Virus record (IMG/VR): IMGVR_UViG_3300023180_000262
Coordinates: 1-30,667 of that record
From: a virus
DNA: 30,667 nt
Direction: 5' to 3' (one strand)
The notes beneath the pieces are model-generated. The model was not told the origin of the DNA, did no database searches, and saw nothing but the letters and a program-made list of their open reading frames with translations. Positions within the stretch are counted from its first letter, which is position 1; each line of letters starts with the position of its first letter. Shown in pieces: positions 24,742-30,667 of this stretch. The position numbers and the translations under genes were made by a program.

Positions 24742-25527
24742 ATGTCAAAAGGAATAGATGAGTTTGACAACTCTTGGTATGAGATTGATGACCAGTTTGA
24801 CACTATTGCAACTAACAATAGTTTTAAAACATCTTGGACACCAATGTCATTTAAGAAATCAAACGTAAACAAACAAGCAAACGTTACCTTTATGGGAGAT
24901 AGTGTGCTTGATTGCAAAGCATATACTGGTACAGGCAAAGGTACTGTTGACTATGTAATCAAACAAGCACATGGTGACTATAAAAATAACACGAGAAATG
25001 TTAACGACATAAGCGTAGATGGTTTTACAATTCCAGATTGTATTGATGTTGTTAATGATGTTTATGGTAAAGCAGTAGTTATTAGTGCAGGTGGTAACGA
25101 CTTACTTGCAAAACTATCTTTACTCAAATCAAGTACAGATAACAATGTAACTATGGGTATTATGAACGCAGAGTTAGACAAGCTAAGTAATGCATACGAA
25201 ACTTTACTACACCAACTAAGACAGGGTGGTAGAAAGTTCTTACTCATTACTTGTTACGAGGGTAACCTAGCTTACAATCCACAACGTTTTCATAACGTAG
25301 ATAATATTGCACTATCAATAGTATCAATGTGGAACGACAGATTATACAGACTAGCTAACGTTCATAACAATAAAAGCAACAGAGTAGGACAGCAGTTTGA
25401 TGTACTAGATACACGTACATTTATGAAACCTAACTGTTTCTATAACGAGATAGAGCCAAACGAAATTGGTGCAAAACGTATAGCAACACAAATCAACAAG
25501 TGGTTGTACGCAAATCAAGTATGGTAA
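24742..25527 (+). CDS. SGNH/GDSL-fold protein with altered catalytic triad, 261 aa
   Basis: ATG 24742, behind AGAAAGG, is preferred to an upstream TTG that would overlap the promoter. The fold shows block I FMGDSVLD (Ser54), block III SAGGNDLL (Gly118, Asn119) and block V EIEPNEIGAKRIA. SGNH esterases normally read DxxHPN in block V. Here the Asp is Asn235 and the catalytic His is Glu238, so the usual Ser-His-Asp triad is incomplete although the nucleophile and oxyanion residues remain. It may be a binding-only relative, or use Glu as base. There is no signal peptide, so it acts in the cytoplasm or is carried in the particle. It leads a long early operon and overlaps the next gene by one base. 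Confidence 0.75.
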   Translation: MSKGIDEFDNSWYEIDDQFDTIATNNSFKTSWTPMSFKKSNVNKQANVTFMGDSVLDCKAYTGTGKGTVDYVIKQAHGDYKNNTRNVNDISVDGFTIPDCIDVVNDVYGKAVVISAGGNDLLAKLSLLKSSTDNNVTMGIMNAELDKLSNAYETLLHQLRQGGRKFLLITCYEGNLAYNPQRFHNVDNIALSIVSMWNDRLYRLANVHNNKSNRVGQQFDVLDTRTFMKPNCFYNEIEPNEIGAKRIATQINKWLYANQVW

Positions 25528-25625
25528 TGTGCGACCACTTAGAATACGTAATAGAAAATGGTAACAAGTGGTGTGTTGATTGTGGCACAGCACTTGGTCA
25601 ACCATTTGAATTAGAAAAGGAATAA
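25527..25625 (+). CDS. Zinc-binding microprotein, 32 aa
   Basis: TA-ATG overlap with the SGNH-like gene. The product carries MCDHLEYV at the start and CVDCG near residues 16-20, a Cys/His plus Cys-Cys arrangement fit for one zinc. AAAAGGAATAAC at its end provides the ribosome site for the next gene. Confidence 0.55.
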   Translation: MCDHLEYVIENGNKWCVDCGTALGQPFELEKE

Positions 25626-25627
25626 CA

Positions 25628-25882
25628 ATGGCAGATGAATTTATAGAATATAAAGTCGAAGTTCGTTTTATGGCAAAAGATTTAGATGATGCAGAAAACT
25701 TTATTCATTCAATGAGTGGTGGAGATTGGATAGAACACTTAGAAACTACATCTGGACTTGATGTTGAGGAAACTAGAAAGAGAAAAGGAATAACAGTTGA
25801 AAGACATAATCCAGAAACTTGTGATGAGTGTATTGTTGCAAGAGAAAATAACGATATGGATAGACAAGGATATGAAAATTAA
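25628..25882 (+). CDS. Small acidic early protein, 84 aa
   Basis: The first 25 residues look like a beta strand and helix (FIEYKVEVRFMAKDLDDAEN) of a ferredoxin-like fold. A later CDEC pair (about 65-68) may bind metal with a nearby His. No family is recognised. Its stop overlaps the next ATG. Confidence 0.7.
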   Translation: MADEFIEYKVEVRFMAKDLDDAENFIHSMSGGDWIEHLETTSGLDVEETRKRKGITVERHNPETCDECIVARENNDMDRQGYEN

Positions 25883-26166
25883 TGGACTATCAATACTTTA
25901 GAAATAAACCAGTTCCTAAACTAAATCAACGAGATACAGTTGAGTGGGTATTAGTAACTGCTAGGCAAAGTGATGAACCATTAGTATCATCTAGCACATT
26001 TGTATATGACTTCGGTATTCCTAGAATATCGGCACACATATTTAATATGCGAGAGGACTTGTGGGAAATCGAAACAATCAAGAAAGGTAGAAAGCATTAC
26101 TATAAGTTATTGCAAACACCTAGAGAAATACTAGAACAAGCAAAGACAGAAAGGTTATTCACATGA
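25882..26166 (+). CDS. Winged-helix DNA-binding protein, 94 aa
   Basis: Residues about 14-75 read as a winged HTH of the type in phage HTH_39-like proteins. There is a first helix (TVEWVLVTARQ), then VYDFGIPRISAHIFNMR as turn and recognition helix, then a wing with WEIETIKKGRKHYYKL. It is a likely early transcription regulator or replication accessory. It overlaps its neighbours by one and four bases, so it belongs to the same operon. Motif assignment is from pattern memory. Confidence 0.7.
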   Translation: MDYQYFRNKPVPKLNQRDTVEWVLVTARQSDEPLVSSSTFVYDFGIPRISAHIFNMREDLWEIETIKKGRKHYYKLLQTPREILEQAKTERLFT

Positions 26167-26411
26167 GTAATACAATTAGACACGATATACCAGTAAGAGA
26201 ATATGGTATAAGAGTGTTTATTAAAACACCAAATCCTATTGACTTAACTGTTGTATGTGATGAAACACAATTCAATGCAAAAGTAAAAGAGTATCAACAA
26301 GACATTATTGATGATGTTGTTGAGCAAGTTAAGAAACAACTTGATGACATAGAGATTGGTAGTGGTATAGCAGTTATTGATAAGAGAGATGTTGATTGGG
26401 ATTTAAAATAA
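26163..26411 (+). CDS. Unrecognised early protein, 82 aa
   Basis: An ATGA-type overlap joins it to the HTH gene. The middle is a long amphipathic, acidic helix (KEYQQDIIDDVVEQVKKQLD) between short strands (YGIRVFIKTPNPIDLTVVCD before, GSGIAVIDKRDVDWD after). No family known to me. Confidence 0.7.
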   Translation: MSNTIRHDIPVREYGIRVFIKTPNPIDLTVVCDETQFNAKVKEYQQDIIDDVVEQVKKQLDDIEIGSGIAVIDKRDVDWDLK

Positions 26412-26527
26412 TGACAGACAGCTTGTGTTTCTGCTGTAATAAAATACCTAAAAATGACTTTTATATTATGGATAGTGTATTAGTTTGTTGTGATTATTGT
26501 CATGACAAATGTTTACCAAAAAAATGA
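26411..26527 (+). CDS. Cys-rich microprotein, 38 aa
   Basis: TA-ATG overlap with the preceding gene. Two Cys clusters, LCFCCNK near the start and VCCDYCHDKC near residues 25-34, give seven Cys and one His in 38 residues, able to bind one or two zinc ions. GAGAAAGG after the stop serves the next gene. Confidence 0.6.
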   Translation: MTDSLCFCCNKIPKNDFYIMDSVLVCCDYCHDKCLPKK

Positions 26528-26539
26528 GAAAGGAAACTG

Positions 26540-26887
26540 ATGAGCGAAAAGCCAACAATAAGTGATACCGATTATGGTTTCAATGGATTGCTTAGAATAT
26601 TTAATGAGCAAGAGATTGATATAACAGAGTGGGTATTTGAAAGACTAGACAAAGAACGTGGTGGAATATCTTTTAATCTACCTATGTGTCATGGAGAAAT
26701 CTATTTGACATGGGGAGATTTATATAGAGCAGACATACAGTTTGTAAGGTCGCAGAAAAAGTATGATGAAGTATTAATGTTAGGACAACTGTACGAAATC
26801 ATAAAAGAACTAGAGAAAACAAGACTTGACTTTAAGAAATCGTTAAGTGAAATGCTAAAGAACGCATTTAAAAGTGAGGAAGAATAA
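26540..26887 (+). CDS. Unrecognised early protein, 115 aa
   Basis: ATG 26540 is behind GAGAAAGGAAACTG. A mixed N-terminal half (YGFNGLLRIFNEQEIDITEW, then GISFNLPMCHGEIYLTWGDL) is followed by a helical, basic/acidic tail (LDFKKSLSEMLKNAFKSEEE). No motif is recognised. It overlaps the HTH gene that follows by one base. Confidence 0.7.
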   Translation: MSEKPTISDTDYGFNGLLRIFNEQEIDITEWVFERLDKERGGISFNLPMCHGEIYLTWGDLYRADIQFVRSQKKYDEVLMLGQLYEIIKELEKTRLDFKKSLSEMLKNAFKSEEE

Positions 26888-27084
26888 TGGATAGTAAATG
26901 GAATAAGATAGTTAAGGGTTTGTTAAATGAGGAAGATTACTTAGAAAAACAAATCAAAGCATTTAGAAAGACCAGACTTACAGTAATAAAACAAATGCAA
27001 GAGGAACTTTCTATACAAGAGATTGCAAAACTTTTTAAGATATCAAGACAAAGAGTGTATAAAATAATAGAGAAAGGACAATAA
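26887..27084 (+). CDS. HTH protein, 65 aa
   Basis: A basic N-terminal helical part (LEKQIKAFRKTRLTVIKQMQ) leads into a clear helix-turn-helix at about 41-64: LSIQEIAKLFKISRQRVYKI, similar to sigma-region-4 and resolvase-type HTHs. A small DNA-binding regulator is likely. Overlaps both neighbours by one base, ahead of the recombination-type gene. Confidence 0.75.
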   Translation: MDSKWNKIVKGLLNEEDYLEKQIKAFRKTRLTVIKQMQEELSIQEIAKLFKISRQRVYKIIEKGQ

Positions 27085-27971
27085 TGCCTAAGTTTAATTT
27101 AGATAATTACGAAACAGTAGAGGACAGACTTAAAGTATTCTGGACAGATAATCCAAATGGTCGTGTGTTTACAGAAGTAGTACACGAAACTGATGATGGA
27201 AGTTGTGTAACTATTAGAGCATTTGTATATAAAGATGAGAGCGACACAAATCCAGTAGCTACTGGTATAGCACAAGAAACTAAAGGACAGGGTGGTTTCG
27301 CAAATACTGATGCATGGGTAGAGAACTGCGAAACATCTGCTATTGGTAGAGCATTAGCTAACTGGAAATATCAAGGTAGCAACAAAGCAAGACCTAGCCG
27401 AGAGGAAATGTCTAAGGTAGGTAATCAAGATAACGTTGAAGTTACTAAGGTAAGAACACCTAGAACAACTAAAGCACAACAAGAACAGATGAATAAAGTT
27501 GTTGATGAAATGGTAGCCGAGCCAAAGACTACAACAGTAGCTAGTCAACTTAAAACTATCATGCAAACAATGGTAGATGATGAGAAAAAACTTGTTGAGT
27601 ACCAACGTGAAGCCTACGTTAAATGTGTAAGCGAACACAACACACCAGAACAAGTTGAAAGTTGGAACGAAGAACACATGGATATATTCCTTAGTGAGTT
27701 TGAAAAGCAAATACCTAATGGAAGTATTGAAAACGTAAGTGAAGTTTTTGATACAGAGGAAATAACAGAAGGAGGTGATGACATGGGAGATGAATGGAAG
27801 AGCAATCCTGCAACAGAAAACCAACTCAAATGGTGTAAAGATATTGTTGCAAAAGCTACAGATAAAAACATTGAAGGACTATCCGAACTAAAAGAGTTGT
27901 GGAATGGTGGAAATATCAATGGACAAACTGCTAGTGATATCATATCTAACTGGAACGATAAGGTTAAGTAA
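27084..27971 (+). CDS. Probable ssDNA-annealing/recombination-type protein, 295 aa
   Basis: The first 110 residues form a compact domain with NGRVFTEVVHETDDGSCVTI, a strand VATGIAQETKGQGG, and the helix AWVENCETSAIGRALANW (77-94). The E-x-TSAIGRALA helix is a hallmark I know from phage proteins grouped with single-strand annealing (ERF/Sak-like) factors. A charged linker (about 115-250) precedes a C-terminal helical module, NPATENQLKWCKDIV, ending IISNWND, as seen at the end of several phage ssDNA-binding proteins. It would act in phage DNA replication or repair. Assignment to a named subfamily is not secure. Confidence 0.6.
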   Translation: MPKFNLDNYETVEDRLKVFWTDNPNGRVFTEVVHETDDGSCVTIRAFVYKDESDTNPVATGIAQETKGQGGFANTDAWVENCETSAIGRALANWKYQGSNKARPSREEMSKVGNQDNVEVTKVRTPRTTKAQQEQMNKVVDEMVAEPKTTTVASQLKTIMQTMVDDEKKLVEYQREAYVKCVSEHNTPEQVESWNEEHMDIFLSEFEKQIPNGSIENVSEVFDTEEITEGGDDMGDEWKSNPATENQLKWCKDIVAKATDKNIEGLSELKELWNGGNINGQTASDIISNWNDKVK

Positions 27972-28276
27972 TGAGTGAACTAGAGCCAATAAGCTATAAT
28001 GTGCAGAAGTTGGTTGAAAGATTACAGAAACGTTTTCCTGATTATGACTTCAACCAACCTGCAAAGCTAGATAGAAGATGTAAGAAAAGTTATACAGGTC
28101 AATGCCCAGTTGTAAAACATTCTAGTTACGCAACTGATATGGAGGGTAATGACTTCTGTATAAAGCAAATTAAAGTAGCACTTGAAGATAATCCTTATGC
28201 ACATAATGTGATTACTTGTAATGCAATATTAAGAACTAAGCAAGAAAAAGAACTTGCAGAGAAAGGAAACTTTTAA
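27971..28276 (+). CDS. Unrecognised Cys-containing early protein, 101 aa
   Basis: Follows the recombination-type gene with a one-base overlap. A helical start (YNVQKLVERLQKRFPDYDF) is followed by Cys residues at CKKSYTGQC, DFC and ITC, spaced so that four could bind a metal. Ends with a basic helix ahead of GAGAAAGG, the ribosome site for the next gene. No family recognised. Confidence 0.7.
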   Translation: MSELEPISYNVQKLVERLQKRFPDYDFNQPAKLDRRCKKSYTGQCPVVKHSSYATDMEGNDFCIKQIKVALEDNPYAHNVITCNAILRTKQEKELAEKGNF

Positions 28277-28494
28277 TGCCAAATATATTTGATGAGCCAA
28301 AGATGTTAAAAGCGTGGGCAATAAAGTTAGCTAATGCTTGTGGTGGACAAAAGGTAGAGAAAACTATGTTTCTTACAAAGTTAAACACTAAAAGAATTGG
28401 AGAACTGTTAGATGAATTTGTTAATGACCACAACGACAACACTTTAAAGGTAGCTGAACAGCTTGGACAGATAGAGAAAACAGAGGAAGAGTAA
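28276..28494 (+). CDS. Small helical early protein, 72 aa
   Basis: Begins MPNIFDEPKMLKAWAIKLAN and continues as helices (IGELLDEFVNDHNDNTLKVA) with an acidic tail. It overlaps the next gene by one base. No recognised family; possibly a partner of the preceding recombination-type protein since they are co-transcribed. Confidence 0.65.
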   Translation: MPNIFDEPKMLKAWAIKLANACGGQKVEKTMFLTKLNTKRIGELLDEFVNDHNDNTLKVAEQLGQIEKTEEE

Positions 28495-28628
28495 TGTCAT
28501 TTGATAGTGGAGATGTAATAACATATTGTTACGATTGTTTGACTTACAAGTGTTGTTCGGTACAGAAAAATGATAAATCACAATGCTGTAGTAAGCTAAC
28601 GTGTGATGAATATAGGGAGATAAAATGA
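28494..28628 (+). CDS. Cys-rich microprotein, 44 aa
   Basis: One-base overlap with the gene before and four-base ATGA overlap with the one after. Seven Cys are arranged as CYDC, KCCS, QCCS and LTC, a dense metal-binding pattern. No homologue known to me. Confidence 0.6.
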   Translation: MSFDSGDVITYCYDCLTYKCCSVQKNDKSQCCSKLTCDEYREIK

Positions 28629-28738
28629 GTAGTCCAGATGCAAAAGATTATCCTGTTTGTGTAAAGTGTAATCAAGTACCAGAGATACCATTAGATACAA
28701 AAGACACCTGTTATGACTGTAACAGAGGAAACATTTAA
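28625..28738 (+). CDS. Zinc-ribbon microprotein, 37 aa
   Basis: Contains CVKC (12-15) and CYDC (29-32), a canonical minimal zinc ribbon with a 13-residue loop. It is the last gene of the rightward early operon, and its TAA shares two bases with the stop codon of the converging metallophosphoesterase gene. Confidence 0.6.
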   Translation: MSSPDAKDYPVCVKCNQVPEIPLDTKDTCYDCNRGNI

Positions 28739-29913
28739 AGCAGTTCTAAGTTAGCCCAACCTTTATTGTTAACTGTGAAAGTGAGAACAGCAGGGTGCGA
28801 CCATAGTCCAGACCTTTCTGTAAAATCAATAGACTTATCTAAACTTGGAGATTGAAACCAAGCACGATTACCTTGATACTTACTACGCAAATGGTGGTAA
28901 TGTCCTGTTACTAATATCTCTGCCTGTCCACTAGGTAGGTGTCCATACATCTGACCTTTCCACCAATTCTCTATCTTAGCTTCTGGATTAGAGCCACCAC
29001 CTGTCATATGACCATGTGTCCAAGCACAAGTCTTACCTTTAATTTTCATAACTTGATGAAATCCATCTGGTATTTCAACTGATACTTTTCCATATCGTTC
29101 TGGATTAGCATTCATAATCTCTTGACATATCTGCAAGTGCATTGTATCGCTGTTATCTAATCTATTTGTATAGACTTGACCTTTACTGGACCTAGACATT
29201 TCGCCATGATTACCTGGAACACCTGCAAGAACAAGTTTATCTGCTAAAGGTAAGAAGGTTTCAACAGTTTTCATAATCATAGAACGTGCAAGAGCATATT
29301 GTTCAATGAGAGAGAGCGAAACATTGAAGGGTTGACTGTCGTAAAAAGCTGCTGTACAGTTTTCTGTGAGGTCACCAAGTCCTATCATATAAATTTCATC
29401 TATCTCCACACCAATCCTACGCAAATCTTTTATACGATTAACTGCATCTTGTAAAGCAACATCATATCTTTTAATTGTATTCTCTACACCAAAATCTTTC
29501 TTACCTAATTGCCAATCTGCCATAAAGAATAAGAATGCTGTATCTCCACCTAGTGTTTTCTTTTTTATAGGTGGTTTTTTCTTAGCTTGTTTAAATAATT
29601 CTTGAAAATACTTGTCGTGTCCTGGATTTTTCTTTCGTACAACGCCTTTAAATGCGTAAAACGTTTCAGTTTTACCACCTTTTAGCTGAACATTCCACGA
29701 AGATGCACGTACAGAGCCTTCAATGTAATATAATTCAGGGTCAAATCCCCATTCTTTTAATATAGAATCGAACTTATTTCTGTAATCAGGGTCTATACCA
29801 ACGTGAGTTATCTCACCTAGCCCTGTCTGTTCGTTGACTTCTAGTCCTGGTTGCCAACCTGATTTGTAAAAGTTATTACCCCATTCATCAGGTATAAGTT
29901 TTTTCTTTGTGAT
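28735..29913 (-). CDS. Metallophosphoesterase with N-terminal extension, 392 aa, apparent ATC start
   Basis: The phosphoesterase core carries ADWQLGK (Asp133; the usual DxH has Gln135), GLGDLTEN (Asp181), GNHGE (Asn235, His236), THGH (about 299-302) and TGHYHH (about 336-341), the metal ligands of calcineurin-like enzymes. An ATG at 29523 would start inside the first beta strand (FLFFMADWQ) and lose it. The frame stays open for 130 more codons, encoding EWGFDPELYYIEGSVRAS and other sequence typical of the N-terminal domain of phage metallophosphoesterases. It contains no ATG, GTG or TTG, and a TGA stops it at 29928-29926. AGGAGG at 29924-29919 lies five bases before ATC 29913, the most likely start. 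The substrate is unknown, perhaps DNA. It follows the holin gene and converges on the early operon. Confidence 0.75.
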   Translation of the reverse strand: MTKKKLIPDEWGNNFYKSGWQPGLEVNEQTGLGEITHVGIDPDYRNKFDSILKEWGFDPELYYIEGSVRASSWNVQLKGGKTETFYAFKGVVRKKNPGHDKYFQELFKQAKKKPPIKKKTLGGDTAFLFFMADWQLGKKDFGVENTIKRYDVALQDAVNRIKDLRRIGVEIDEIYMIGLGDLTENCTAAFYDSQPFNVSLSLIEQYALARSMIMKTVETFLPLADKLVLAGVPGNHGEMSRSSKGQVYTNRLDNSDTMHLQICQEIMNANPERYGKVSVEIPDGFHQVMKIKGKTCAWTHGHMTGGGSNPEAKIENWWKGQMYGHLPSGQAEILVTGHYHHLRSKYQGNRAWFQSPSLDKSIDFTERSGLWSHPAVLTFTVNNKGWANLELL

Positions 29914-29922
29914 ACTTTCCTC

Positions 29923-29941
29923 CTGTCAATATAAGTGTACA
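29923..29941 (-). promoter_or_regulatory. Conserved leader box before the metallophosphoesterase
   Basis: Minus-strand TGTACACTTATATTGACAG matches TGTACACATATATTTACAG at 24689-24707 (plus strand) in 17 of 19 positions. Its last 11 bases, TATATTGACAG, recur exactly at 24721-24731 next to the SGNH-like start. It may contain a promoter; TACACT is a candidate -10. Confidence 0.4.
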
Positions 29942-29961
29942 GGATTATTAGTAATATTTAA

Positions 29962-30171
29962 TTATTTAGAAACTTTTTTTGGTTGTGGACTTACTTTCTT
30001 TTTAGCAAAAGATTTCAATACTGACAATACAGCAGCACCACCAGACAAAGCAGCAACTTCAAGTGTGCTTATATCTACTCCAAGTGCAGGTGTAATGACA
30101 AGTGTTGAAGCAAATGTTTCCACAAATGTCCATAGACATCTCTCCAATAAGTCTTTATATTCTTCACTCAT
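29962..30171 (-). CDS. Holin, r1t-like, 69 aa
   Basis: Two hydrophobic stretches, LWTFVETFASTLVITPAL (about 13-30) and LEVAALSGGAAVLSVLKSFA (about 37-56), are separated by a short acidic turn (GVDIST) and followed by a Lys-rich tail (KKKVSPQPKKVSK). The length, the charged N-terminus ending in RCLWTFVETF and the basic tail are typical of two-span holins that open the membrane for the endolysin. Its ATG overlaps the endolysin TGA by four bases, a normal lysis cassette. Confidence 0.85.
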   Translation of the reverse strand: MSEEYKDLLERCLWTFVETFASTLVITPALGVDISTLEVAALSGGAAVLSVLKSFAKKKVSPQPKKVSK

Positions 30172-30667
30172 TGTATTAGCTTTCCTAACTTTAACTTGTT
30201 TTCTATATTCTCTAGTTTAGCAATAATAATATCAAGTTTCTTTTGAAATGCTTGTGGATGTATCATATCTGGACCACTTGCATTTGATAAATCTTCTGCT
30301 GTTATGTTTGTAGATTTTTTTAGTGATTCAGTATCTACTTTATCCCATTCAATAATGAATTGTCGCCAAGCATCACCAGGACAAGATGTTTGTTTAAACG
30401 AAGAGTGTGGTCTTAGTTCTCCTTTGACCTGTGAGTAGAGCCACTTAACAGATTCAACAGCTTTATCTGAAGGTTTGTCGGTAGGTTTGCTACCACCAAG
30501 CCAACACACAGCAACATAATGCTTGTTATTGTAGTTAATTTCTTGCCTACTGTTGCCACCTTGTGCTGCACTTCTGTTTCCCCAACCTCTGCCTTCATAA
30601 ATCTGTCCTGTATCTCCTACTAAAAAGTTATATGCTACATCATTCCAACCTCTGTCAACTTGATGTA
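30168..30667 (-). CDS. N-acetylmuramoyl-L-alanine amidase endolysin (partial, N-terminus off the right edge)
   Basis: The window holds the last 165 codons. HQVDRGWNDVAYNFLVGDTG followed by QIYEGRGWG is the core of the PGRP/amidase_2 family, and SFKQTSCPGDAW supplies the C-terminal zinc Cys in the expected TxCPG context. The enzyme cuts the bond between MurNAc and L-Ala in peptidoglycan. After the catalytic domain comes a helical tail (FQKKLDIIIAKLENIENKLK) that may be a coiled coil rather than a known wall-binding repeat. The first zinc His lies outside the window. The stop overlaps the holin start. Confidence 0.9.
   Translation of the reverse strand, partial: HQVDRGWNDVAYNFLVGDTGQIYEGRGWGNRSAAQGGNSRQEINYNNKHYVAVCWLGGSKPTDKPSDKAVESVKWLYSQVKGELRPHSSFKQTSCPGDAWRQFIIEWDKVDTESLKKSTNITAEDLSNASGPDMIHPQAFQKKLDIIIAKLENIENKLKLGKLIQ

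Noticed and set aside
25405-25605. Minus-strand 66-codon frame with many Cys
   Set aside because: It lies opposite the end of the SGNH-like gene and the 32-codon zinc gene, has no ribosome site and opposes the operon.
27354-27943. Two open frames antisense to the recombination-type gene
   Set aside because: Both are shadows of a well supported plus-strand gene, with Phe/Cys/Ser-rich translations and no ribosome site.
28735-29523. Metallophosphoesterase starting at ATG 29523
   Set aside because: It would remove the first beta strand before ADWQLGK and has no ribosome site; 130 in-frame codons upstream look like real protein.
1-30667. CRISPR array, integrase, attachment sites or insertion sequences
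   Set aside because: No regularly spaced repeats, recombinase motifs or terminal inverted repeats with a transposase frame were found.

Overview
The window is a piece of an AT-rich, double-stranded DNA tailed-phage genome, probably a virus or viral metagenome contig rather than host chromosome. Terminase, portal, large virion proteins, endolysin and holin are all present. There are no ribosomal, tRNA or housekeeping genes, and most genes abut or overlap by 1-4 bases. The r1t-like holin, the PGRP-type amidase and a two-domain metallophosphoesterase of a kind I associate with actinophages suggest a low-GC Gram-positive host, perhaps aquatic Actinobacteria. This is inference only. No integrase, attachment site, CRISPR array or tRNA was seen.

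Left 20.7 kb, minus strand: this is the late (virion) operon, read right to left. It starts with three microgenes (two tiny Lys-rich peptides and a zinc ribbon), then a large terminase that carries its own zinc finger and HTH, then the portal. After these come two small proteins, a 2051-residue giant, a 480-residue protein, a lysozyme/transglycosylase-like protein, a 59-residue protein, a 1661-residue giant, a 405-residue protein and a truncated gene that opens with a peptidoglycan-binding motif. The giants and the wall-degrading domain look like an ejection or internal-virion set. No major capsid protein could be recognised.

20.7-21.9 kb: about 1.1 kb almost free of genes but dense in inverted repeats. 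It holds a pseudoknot-capable leader ending in a UUCG terminator just ahead of the late operon, an A8T9 tract, and a 26-codon peptide whose 3' end enters a long hairpin that buries a GGAGG sequence. 21.9-23.2 kb: a minus-strand early operon of five small genes, with a good promoter at its head, a terminator at its end and a duplicated leader before two of its genes.

23.2-28.7 kb, plus strand: early genes, mostly unrecognised proteins under 120 residues, many of them Cys-rich mini zinc ribbons. They include two HTH proteins, an SGNH-fold protein lacking its catalytic His, and a probable recombination/ssDNA-annealing protein. This block is interrupted at about 24.1-24.7 kb by a stretch that looks like a large, ornate, pseudoknotted non-coding RNA ending in a T-tract. 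It is the most interesting element of the window.

28.7-30.7 kb, minus strand: the lysis end, with a truncated amidase endolysin, a holin and a metallophosphoesterase whose reading frame has no ATG, GTG or TTG where it should start. It appears to initiate at an ATC behind a perfect AGGAGG. If the genome is circular or permuted, the virion genes leaving the left edge would continue into the lysis genes entering from the right edge.
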